A DNA stretch of 64,000 nt, from assembly GCF_019745455.1 (NCBI RefSeq), contig NZ_JAIETD010000052.1:1-64000 (forward strand), given 5' to 3'. This DNA is from Methylobacterium sp. GTDB taxonomy: Bacteria; Pseudomonadota; Alphaproteobacteria; Rhizobiales; Beijerinckiaceae. Below are positions 57,516 to 64,000 of this stretch, piece by piece (the first letter of the stretch is position 1; each line of letters starts with the position of its first letter). A program made the translations under genes and the position numbers. Under the pieces are notes generated by a model. That model did not search any database. It saw only the letters and a list, made by a program, of their open reading frames with translations, and was not told where the DNA came from.

Positions 57516-58691
57516 TCAGGGTTTGAGAACGACCTTGATGCAGCTGTCCTGCTTGTCCCGGAACGTCCGGTACATCTCGGGGCCCATGTCGAGCGGGGCC
57601 TCGTGCGTGATGACGAAGGAGGGGTCGATCTGCTCCTCCTCGATCCGGCGAAGGAGATCGCCGGTCCAGCGCTGAACGTGGGTCTGCCCCATCCGGAAGG
57701 TCAGGCCCTTGTTCATCGCCGCGCCCATCGGGATCTTGTCGGACAAACCGCCATAGACTCCTGGGATCGAGATCAGGCCGCCAGGCCGGCAGACGTAGAT
57801 CATCTCACGCAGCACGTGCGGGCGATCGCTCTCGGCCATGAAGATCTGCTTGGCCCGGTCATAAACCGTATCCGGCATGGAGAGGCTGACATGGCTTTCC
57901 ATGCCGATGCAGTCGATGCACTTCTCGGGACCCTCGCCCCCGGTCAGCTCGTTCAGCCGTTCGACCACATTCTCTTCCTCGAAATTGATGGTGATGGCGC
58001 CTGCTGCCTCGGCCATCTCCAGCCGCTCCGGCAGATGGTCGATGGCGACGACCTGCTCGGCACCAAGCAGGATGGCCGAGCGGATCGTCATCTGGCCGAC
58101 CGGCCCGCAGCCCCAGACCGCCACGGTGTCGGTCGGCTGGATGTCGGCCTGGACCGCCGCCTGCCACCCGGTCGGGAAGATGTCCGAGAGGAAGAGCAGC
58201 TTCTCGTCGGGAATGCCGTCAGGCACCTTCTGGACGGTGGAATCGGCGAACGGAACGCGCAGATACTCGGCCTGACCGCCAGGGTATCCACCGGTGAGAT
58301 GCGAGTACCCGAACAGGCCGGCGGTGCCGTGGCCGAAGACCTTGTCGGCGAGGTACTTCTTGCGGTTGCTCTTCTGGCAGACAGAAAAGTAGCCACGCTT
58401 GCACTGGTCGCACTCACCGCAGACGATCGTGAAGGGGACGACAACCCGGTCGCCCTTCTTGAGCTTGCCGTTGAGCCCGCGCCCTGTCTCGACGACCTCG
58501 CCCATGGTCTCATGACCCATGACGTCGCCGGGAAGCATGGCGGGGATCAGGTTGTGAAACAGGTGCAGGTCCGAGCCGCAGATCGCACAGCTTGTGACTT
58601 TGACAATGACGTCGCGCCCGTCTTCGATCTCCGGATCGGTAACGGTATCGCAGCGGATGTCTTCTTTCCCGTGCCAGACTAAAGCGCGCAT
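57516..58691 (-). CDS. Zinc-dependent alcohol dehydrogenase (formaldehyde dehydrogenase-like)
   Basis: 391 residues from the ATG at 58691 with GGGAG upstream. Medium-chain dehydrogenase fold: catalytic-zinc motifs C-G-S-D-L and G-H-E-T-M-G-E-V, structural-zinc cysteines [15 protein letters not shown], and the NAD-binding loop W-G-C-G-P-V-G. Length and the long zinc loop match the glutathione-independent formaldehyde dehydrogenase group, but the substrate is not certain. Transcribed with the membrane-protein gene after it. Confidence 0.9.
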   Translation of the reverse strand: MRALVWHGKEDIRCDTVTDPEIEDGRDVIVKVTSCAICGSDLHLFHNLIPAMLPGDVMGHETMGEVVETGRGLNGKLKKGDRVVVPFTIVCGECDQCKRGYFSVCQKSNRKKYLADKVFGHGTAGLFGYSHLTGGYPGGQAEYLRVPFADSTVQKVPDGIPDEKLLFLSDIFPTGWQAAVQADIQPTDTVAVWGCGPVGQMTIRSAILLGAEQVVAIDHLPERLEMAEAAGAITINFEEENVVERLNELTGGEGPEKCIDCIGMESHVSLSMPDTVYDRAKQIFMAESDRPHVLREMIYVCRPGGLISIPGVYGGLSDKIPMGAAMNKGLTFRMGQTHVQRWTGDLLRRIEEEQIDPSFVITHEAPLDMGPEMYRTFRDKQDSCIKVVLKP

Positions 58692-59161
58692 CGATTTCTC
58701 CCACCATCTAAGTGCGGAGGCCAATCAATAAGCTTCAAATCTAATTTGCTTAGAAACTCCGCGACCTTAAAGGCTAAGCTTGCATCTAGGATGCTTCACG
58801 CTTCCACACGGGTGCGTCAAATAAGCAGAGGCATGCATCCTGAAGCCTCAACCTCATCATGGCCTGATTGTTTCTTATCAAATTGCTTCTTTTTCAGGCA
58901 ATGAATACAGACCTAACGAGGACATCATTCTCATGGCGCCATTGCTAGAAAGTAACATGCTCAAATATATCGATTTTCATCCAGGTTAATTTAGCTATGC
59001 CGCAGACAACCACAGACGGGCTTAAAGCCACCCCTTCCAGCTACAGGTCTCTGGCTCATCAATAGCCCGAAAGCAGACCTCGCCAGGGTCTGCAGCAGTC
59101 CCCGAAAGGCCCGCTGACAAATTCAAAGCCTCGGACAGGAGCTGATCCCCCTGAAGCTCTC
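58692..59161. other. AT-rich region upstream of alcohol dehydrogenase
   Basis: 470 bases without a gene. It is relatively AT-rich between about 58730 and 59000 and includes an inverted repeat GCTTAG-N20-CTAAGC near 58750-58781 and a near-palindrome GCATCTAGGATGC around 58780-58795. The dehydrogenase promoter should lie near its left end; the DUF971 gene faces it with its 3' end. Very short open frames (for example at 58933) were rejected. Confidence 0.4.
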
Positions 59162-59593
59162 TCAATGGCACCCGCAGCCGCTGCCGCAGCTCCCCTCGGG
59201 CTTCGCTGCCGGTTTGGCGGCGGACCGGCGCAAAGGCTCGCGGCTGAGGCCGCGCTCGGAGAGTTCCTCCAGGTAGGTCCGCCAGCGCTTCCGGTATTCG
59301 CGGCCGAGATCGTAGAGGTAGCTCCAGCCGTAGAGGCCGGTATCGTGCAAGTCGTCGAAGGTGAGCTTCACGGCGTAGTTGCCGACCGGCTCGACCTTGA
59401 TGATCGCTACGTCTTCCTTGCCGCCGATCACCTTGCGCTCGGATGGCGAATGGCCCTGGACCTCGGCCGAAGGGCTCGACACCCGAAGGTACTCGGCGGG
59501 CAACTCGAAGCGGCCGCCATCGTCGAAGGCCACCGTCAGGGTCCGCTTGTCGCCCGATAGCCGGATCTCGGTGGGCCAGCGCTCGTCGCTCAT
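59162..59593 (-). CDS. DUF971 protein with cysteine-rich tail
   Basis: 143 residues from the ATG at 59593. Residues about 1-105 are a DUF971 domain ([10 protein letters not shown] and [26 protein letters not shown]), the N-terminal fold of gamma-butyrobetaine hydroxylase-like proteins and of some Mrp/ApbC iron-sulfur proteins. The C-terminus is [10 protein letters not shown]: three cysteines and a histidine that could bind metal. Divergent from moaA, 146 bases apart. Confidence 0.85.
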   Translation of the reverse strand: MSDERWPTEIRLSGDKRTLTVAFDDGGRFELPAEYLRVSSPSAEVQGHSPSERKVIGGKEDVAIIKVEPVGNYAVKLTFDDLHDTGLYGWSYLYDLGREYRKRWRTYLEELSERGLSREPLRRSAAKPAAKPEGSCGSGCGCH

Positions 59594-59739
59594 CGTCGAT
59601 CCCCGCTCGTGGTGAAACCTTGCCCTGCGCGCGAGCGAACTTGCCCAGTGCGCGGCAAACCCTCATATGGATTGGAATGCCAGGTTCGTCACGCGATCCC
59701 GTCCTAGAATTCCTCCACGAGTCGAGTTCAGTCGCCCCC

Positions 59740-60759
59740 ATGGTGGCCTTTCGTACCGACGTCCCGGCTCCGCTCGTCGATCCGTTCCAGCGCGCGATCA
59801 CATATTTGCGCATCTCGGTGACGGATCGCTGCGATCTGCGCTGCGTCTATTGCATGTCCGACGACATGCAGTTCCTGCCGAAGGGGGACCTGCTCTCCCT
59901 CGAGGAACTCGACCGGCTCTGTGCCGTCTTCATCGCCCGCGGCGTGCGCAAGCTCCGGATCACCGGCGGTGAGCCGCTGGTGCGCCGCGACATCATGCAC
60001 CTGTTCCGGCGTCTCTCGCGCCACCTCGACACCGGCGCCCTCGAAGAGCTAACGCTGACGACCAACGGGACGCAGCTCGGCCGCTTCGCCGGCGAACTCG
60101 CGGCGATGGGGGTGAAGCGCGTCAACGTCTCCCTCGATACCCTCGACCCCGCCAAGTTCCGGGCCGTGACGCGGCGCGGCGACCTCAAGATCGTGCTCGA
60201 CGGCATCGAGACGGCGCGCCGCGCCGGCCTCAAGGTCAAGATCAACGCGGTGGCGCTGAAGGGCGTCAACGAGGACGAGCTCGCCGACATGATCGCTTGG
60301 GCTCATGGCGACGGCATGGACATGACCCTGATCGAGGTGATGCCGCTCGGCGAGATCGAGGGCGACCGCACCGACCAGTTCCTGCCGCTCTCGGTGGCCC
60401 GCGCCCGTCTCGAACAGCGCTATACCATGGTGCCGCTCCCCGACCGCACTGGCGGCCCGGCCCGCTACGTGCGGATCGCCGAAACCAGCGGCCGCCTCGG
60501 CTTCATCACGCCGCTGACCCACAATTTCTGCGAGAGCTGCAACCGCGTACGCCTCACCTGCACGGGCAAGCTCTACATGTGCCTGGGACAGGAGGATGCG
60601 GCGGATCTGCGCTCTGTCCTGCGCGCATCGCCCGATGACGCTCTCGTCACGCAAGCCGTGATCGACGCCATCGCCAGGAAGCCCAAGGGCCACGACTTCG
60701 TCATCGAGCGGGCGCGGCCCGCAGCGGTGCCGCGCCACATGAGCGTCACCGGCGGCTGA
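59740..60759 (+). CDS. moaA: GTP 3',8-cyclase MoaA
   Basis: Radical SAM enzyme that starts molybdopterin synthesis. 339 residues from the ATG at 59740; longer frames upstream overlap the divergent DUF971 gene. The SAM cluster motif C-D-L-R-C-V-Y-C, the substrate-side cluster cysteines C-E-S-C-N-R-V-R and the downstream C-L-G, and the C-terminal G-G are all present. moaC, moaE and moaD are not in the window. Confidence 0.95.
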   Translation: MVAFRTDVPAPLVDPFQRAITYLRISVTDRCDLRCVYCMSDDMQFLPKGDLLSLEELDRLCAVFIARGVRKLRITGGEPLVRRDIMHLFRRLSRHLDTGALEELTLTTNGTQLGRFAGELAAMGVKRVNVSLDTLDPAKFRAVTRRGDLKIVLDGIETARRAGLKVKINAVALKGVNEDELADMIAWAHGDGMDMTLIEVMPLGEIEGDRTDQFLPLSVARARLEQRYTMVPLPDRTGGPARYVRIAETSGRLGFITPLTHNFCESCNRVRLTCTGKLYMCLGQEDAADLRSVLRASPDDALVTQAVIDAIARKPKGHDFVIERARPAAVPRHMSVTGG

Positions 60760-60834
60760 ATCCCCCCTTCGACCGTTTGACGGTATGCGACTTCGATCCT
60801 AGACGGGATTGGATACACAGTTTGGGGGTTGGTC

Positions 60835-61701
60835 ATGGCGAAGGTCGCGTTCCTGGGTCTCGGCGTCATGGGTGCCCCGATGGCCGGGCACCTCGCCAGG
60901 AAAGGCCACGAGGTCACGGTCTATAATCGCACCGGCTCGAAAGCGGAGGCTTGGGTGGCCCAGCATGGCGGCCGCTCGGCGCCGACGCCCTACGAGGCGG
61001 CGCAGGGCCAGGAGATCGTTTTCGCCTGCGTCGGCAACGACCTCGACCTGCGCGGCGTAACCCTTGGTGACGACGGTGCCTTCTCTGGCATGCAGAAGGG
61101 GGCGATCTTCGTCGACCACACCACGGCTTCGGCCGAGATCGCCCGTGCGCTGGCGGCCGTGGCGGAGAAATCCGGGATCGGCTTCATCGACGCCCCCGTT
61201 TCCGGCGGTCAAGCCGGCGCCGAGAACGGCGCGTTGACGGTCATGTGCGGCGGCGAGGAGGCGACCTATGGCGCCGTCGAGGCTGCGATCATGTCCTACG
61301 CCAAGGCATCGCGCTTGATGGGGGCGGTCGGATCGGGCCAGCTCACCAAGATGGTCAACCAGATCGCCATCGCGGGTGTCGTTCAAGGTCTCGCCGAGGC
61401 GATCCACTTCGCCAAGCACGCCGAGCTTGACGTCGAGGCGGTGCTCGAGGTCATCTCCAAGGGTGCCGCCGGTTCCTGGCAGATGGAGAATCGCGGCAAG
61501 ACCATGAACGCCGACAAGTTCGATTTCGGCTTCGCTGTCGATTGGATGCGGAAAGACCTCGGCATCCTCCTCGCCGAAGCCCGCCGCAACGGCGCCCGGT
61601 TGCCGGTAGCCGCCCTCGTCGACCAGTTCTACGCCGAGGTGCAGGGGATGGGCGGAAGTCGTTGGGACACGTCGAGCCTCATCGCCCGGCTGCAGCGCTG
61701 A
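60835..61701 (+). CDS. 3-hydroxyisobutyrate dehydrogenase family oxidoreductase
   Basis: 288 residues from the ATG at 60835 with GGGGG upstream. Rossmann nucleotide loop [12 protein letters not shown], the substrate segment [11 protein letters not shown], and catalytic lysine in [11 protein letters not shown]. The family includes tartronate semialdehyde reductase and 3-hydroxyisobutyrate dehydrogenase; the exact substrate is not clear. The 3' end overlaps miaA by 23 bases. Confidence 0.9.
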   Translation: MAKVAFLGLGVMGAPMAGHLARKGHEVTVYNRTGSKAEAWVAQHGGRSAPTPYEAAQGQEIVFACVGNDLDLRGVTLGDDGAFSGMQKGAIFVDHTTASAEIARALAAVAEKSGIGFIDAPVSGGQAGAENGALTVMCGGEEATYGAVEAAIMSYAKASRLMGAVGSGQLTKMVNQIAIAGVVQGLAEAIHFAKHAELDVEAVLEVISKGAAGSWQMENRGKTMNADKFDFGFAVDWMRKDLGILLAEARRNGARLPVAALVDQFYAEVQGMGGSRWDTSSLIARLQR

Positions 61702-62653
61702 GGCGCGAGAGGGCGAGGTCCAGCGCCTCGTCCGGAGCTGCCCAGAGCCAATCCTCCCCCATCTGGTGGCGGAACCAGGTGAACTGGCGCTTGGCATAGC
61801 GTCGCGTATCGGCCTGACCGCGCCGGATCGCCTCGTCGAGGCCGATCTGTCCGTGGAGATGGGCGATCAGGCCGGGTACCCCATGCGCCCGCATGATCGG
61901 CAGGAGAGGATCGAGCCGGCGCTCCGCCAGCCTTGCGACCTCGTAGAGGGCACCCTTATCCATCATTGTGACGAAACGGGCATCGATGCGGGCTCGAAGC
62001 AGGTCGCGTTCTGGCGCGAGGAAGAGCTTCAGAAGTGGGCGGCCGGCGAGCGGGCCGGGCCGGCGGGAGCCGTGAAAAGCCGCGATCGGACGACCGGTGG
62101 CGGCGAAGACCTCGATGGCCCGCATCACCCTTGCGCGGTCACTCGGACGTAGAGCGGCGGCCCCTTCCGGGTCATGGAGGCTGAGTTCGGCGTGCAGCGC
62201 CTCAGTTGGCCGGCCCTCGGCCTCATATCGGACCTGCGACCGTACCGCGTCGGGAACAGGAGGCAGGTCGGACAAGCCCTCTTCCAGCGCCCGGAAATAC
62301 AGCCCCGTGCCGCCGACGAAGATCGGTATTCCTTCCGTCCCACCCCACTTCTCTATCAAAGCCGAAGCGTCGCGGGCGAAATGCCCTGCCGAGTAGTTCA
62401 CCGCCCCGTCGACATGCCCATAAAGCCTGTGCGGCGCCTGAGCCTCTTCACCAAGGCTCGGGCGCGCAGAAAGGCGATGGAGGTCGGCATAGACCTGCAT
62501 CGAATCGGTATTGACGACGACACCGCCGAGCCGGCACGCCAGTGCCAGCGCCAGACCCGACTTGCCCGATGCAGTCGGCCCTGCGATGAGGATCGCCGCC
62601 GGCGCTCCCTCTGGGCGCGGCGGCGCGAGCCGTTCCTCGTCGAGCGGCGGCAA
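61679..62653 (-). CDS. miaA: tRNA dimethylallyltransferase MiaA
   Basis: Adds dimethylallyl to A37 of tRNAs that read UNN codons. 324 residues. The P-loop G-P-T-A-S-G-K-S and the D-S-M-Q-V-Y and [10 protein letters not shown] segments are diagnostic. I favour a TTG start at 62653, which has AAGGAG about 10 bases before it and does not run into serB; an ATG at 62698 would add 15 residues but overlap the serB start. Confidence 0.93.
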   Translation of the reverse strand: MPPLDEERLAPPRPEGAPAAILIAGPTASGKSGLALALACRLGGVVVNTDSMQVYADLHRLSARPSLGEEAQAPHRLYGHVDGAVNYSAGHFARDASALIEKWGGTEGIPIFVGGTGLYFRALEEGLSDLPPVPDAVRSQVRYEAEGRPTEALHAELSLHDPEGAAALRPSDRARVMRAIEVFAATGRPIAAFHGSRRPGPLAGRPLLKLFLAPERDLLRARIDARFVTMMDKGALYEVARLAERRLDPLLPIMRAHGVPGLIAHLHGQIGLDEAIRRGQADTRRYAKRQFTWFRHQMGEDWLWAAPDEALDLALSRLSAAAGR

Positions 62654-62670
62654 GATGGGCAGGCTCCTTG

Positions 62671-63567
62671 ATGACCCTCGTCGCCACCCTGATAGCAAAC
62701 GAGCGCGTCCCCGCCATCACGGATGCGGTGCTGGCGGAAGCACGGGCCGTGCTCGCGACCGATCACCAGCCGCGGATCCTGCACGGTGAGGTCGCGGCCG
62801 AGCTCCTGGTTCCGGGGGAAGACGCCGCCGCAGAAGCCTTCTCGAGGCGGCTCAGGGCCGCCTTCGCGGCGGAGCCGATCGACGTCGCAGTACTCCCCGC
62901 CGATCGCCACCGGCGCAAGCGGCTGTTCCTCGCCGACATGGATTCGACCATGATCGAGCAGGAATGCATTGACGAGCTCGCCGATACGATCGGGCTGCGC
63001 GAACAGGTTTCCGCCATCACCGAGCGCGCCATGCGCGGCGAGATTGCCTTCGAGCCGGCTTTGCGAGAACGCGTGGCGCTGCTGCGCGATCTGCCGGTCG
63101 GAATCGTCGACGACCTCGTCCGCGATCGGATCACCCTCACGCCAGGAGGGCGCACTCTTGTCGCAACCCTGAAGGCGAATGGCTGCCACACCTGCCTGAT
63201 CTCAGGCGGGTTCACCCTATTCACGGGGCCGATCTCCACCATGATCGGCTTCGACGAGGCCCATGCTACCACGCTCGGAGTTCGCGACGGGCGCCTCACC
63301 GGAATGGTCGAAGAGCCGATCGTCGGCAGCGAAACGAAGCGGGCAACGCTGATCGCGCTACGCTCGCGGCTCGGCCTCGAAGCTGCCGAAACCCTGGCGG
63401 TTGGCGACGGCGCCAACGACCTCGGCATGCTGGGTGAGGCGGGGCTCGGCGTCGCCTTCCGCGCCAAGCCGAAGGTGGCTGCGGCAGCAAAGGTCCAGGT
63501 CGAGCACGGCGATCTCACCGCACTGCTTTATCTGCAGGGCTATTCGGCGAGCGAGTTCGTCCGATAA
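62671..63567 (+). CDS. serB: Phosphoserine phosphatase SerB
   Basis: 298 residues from the ATG at 62671. An N-terminal ACT-like region is followed by the HAD core: [10 protein letters not shown] (nucleophile), S-G-G-F-T-L-F, and [10 protein letters not shown] (metal-binding). Final step of serine biosynthesis. It starts almost opposite miaA, with a very short divergent spacer. Confidence 0.95.
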   Translation: MTLVATLIANERVPAITDAVLAEARAVLATDHQPRILHGEVAAELLVPGEDAAAEAFSRRLRAAFAAEPIDVAVLPADRHRRKRLFLADMDSTMIEQECIDELADTIGLREQVSAITERAMRGEIAFEPALRERVALLRDLPVGIVDDLVRDRITLTPGGRTLVATLKANGCHTCLISGGFTLFTGPISTMIGFDEAHATTLGVRDGRLTGMVEEPIVGSETKRATLIALRSRLGLEAAETLAVGDGANDLGMLGEAGLGVAFRAKPKVAAAAKVQVEHGDLTALLYLQGYSASEFVR

Positions 63568-63694
63568 CGCAGGGATACAGCTTTTGGTGATGAGAACTGG
63601 CTTCTCTGGCTAAGCTCGGACCGGCTCGCCCGCCCCGACTTTCCGGGCGCCGCTGGCGGACCCGGAACTACGCGACCAGGATGGTGGCTTCCGC

Positions 63695-64000
63695 CTACTC
63701 CAGGCTGATCGCCACGAAGCGCACGTCGCCAGTGGCGCTAGCGACGAGAAGCAGAACGGACTTCCGGCCTTCCTTCTTGATCTGGTCGACACGCTTAGTG
63801 ACGTCAGCCGGCGTGCTAACCGCCTCCTGGCCGACCTCGACAACGACCTCGCCGGGCTTGATCTGCTTGTCGCTCGCCGTCGAGTTGGGATCGACCTTGG
63901 TGACGACGACGCCCTTCAGTGTATCCTTGATGCCGTAGCGGCGGCGCAATTCGTCGGTGATGCCCGACAGGCTCAGGCCCAGCGCCTGTCGCATCGCGCT
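63695..64000 (-). CDS. C-terminal end of a DegP/DegQ-type serine protease (partial)
   Basis: The frame is open to the right window edge, with 101 residues visible. It contains a PDZ domain: the conserved G-L-S-L-S-G, G-V-V-V-T-K-V-D-P-N-S, I-K-P-G-E-V-V-V-E-V-G and V-T-K-R-V-D-Q-I. This is the last PDZ domain of a periplasmic trypsin-like Deg protease; the catalytic domain is outside the window. Confidence 0.85.
   Translation of the reverse strand, partial: SAMRQALGLSLSGITDELRRRYGIKDTLKGVVVTKVDPNSTASDKQIKPGEVVVEVGQEAVSTPADVTKRVDQIKKEGRKSVLLLVASATGDVRFVAISLE

Noticed and set aside
58933-58990. 18-codon ORF in the region upstream of alcohol dehydrogenase
   Set aside because: Too short, with no ribosome-binding site or conserved feature.

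Overview
The window is a GC-rich bacterial chromosome segment. Gene order and protein features point to an alphaproteobacterium of the Hyphomicrobiales, most likely Methylobacterium or Methylorubrum. This is an inference from FlbT/FlaF flagellar regulation, an EcfG-type sigma factor, a small SRP RNA next to dnaX, an adjacent Hsp20 and DUF1150 pair, and a DnaX without the usual zinc cysteines; no database search was run. I see no rRNA, tRNA, CRISPR array, prophage or insertion sequence.

Layout. 1-9.1 kb: the end of a gene, SRP RNA, dnaX and ybaB, a decayed hybrid histidine kinase, pckA, recR, then def-fmt-truA. 9.1-17.7 kb: dapE, moeB with a coupled leucine-rich-repeat kinase, and on the minus strand rpmI-rplT-pheS-pheT followed by a DUF1186/SEC-C gene. 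18-25.7 kb: a glycosyltransferase and glycogen-debranching-type enzyme lying between rpmI and infC, a second glycosyltransferase, an alpha/beta hydrolase, and hsp20 with DUF1150. 26-29.5 kb: a secreted protein with exbB-exbD-tonB and a phosphoesterase. 29.5-40.3 kb: small secreted and membrane ORFs, flaF, a lipase-like hydrolase, thiC behind a TPP riboswitch, a FlaG-like gene, a large flagellin, flbT, a sigma factor with a NepR-like N-terminus, and PilZ. 40.5-47.3 kb: a class A penicillin-binding protein, stress and membrane proteins, a chemoreceptor and an aldo/keto reductase. 47.4-52.5 kb: adenylate cyclase, YaiI, recO, parC and infA. 52.7-61.7 kb: an orphan periplasmic binding protein, a molybdenum-cofactor maturation operon (split xdhC, a MoeA/CinA-like protein, a MocA-like protein), a zinc alcohol dehydrogenase pair, DUF971/moaA and a hydroxyacid dehydrogenase. 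61.7-64 kb: miaA, serB and the end of a Deg-type protease.

How the genes work together. Several sets look co-regulated: translation genes (infC, rpmI-rplT-pheST, def-fmt, infA, miaA, truA); envelope energy transduction (ExbBD-TonB); flagellar filament and its post-transcriptional regulators (FlaF, FlbT, flagellin, FlaG); and molybdenum cofactor assembly (MoaA, MoeB-like, the XdhC/MocA operon).

The most interesting signals are the NepR-like/EcfG-like fusion, a pair of mutually exclusive helices over the flaF ribosome-binding site, a candidate parS site in front of parC, the LRR-kinase fusion, a likely AUU start in infC, and the decayed histidine kinase between ybaB and pckA.
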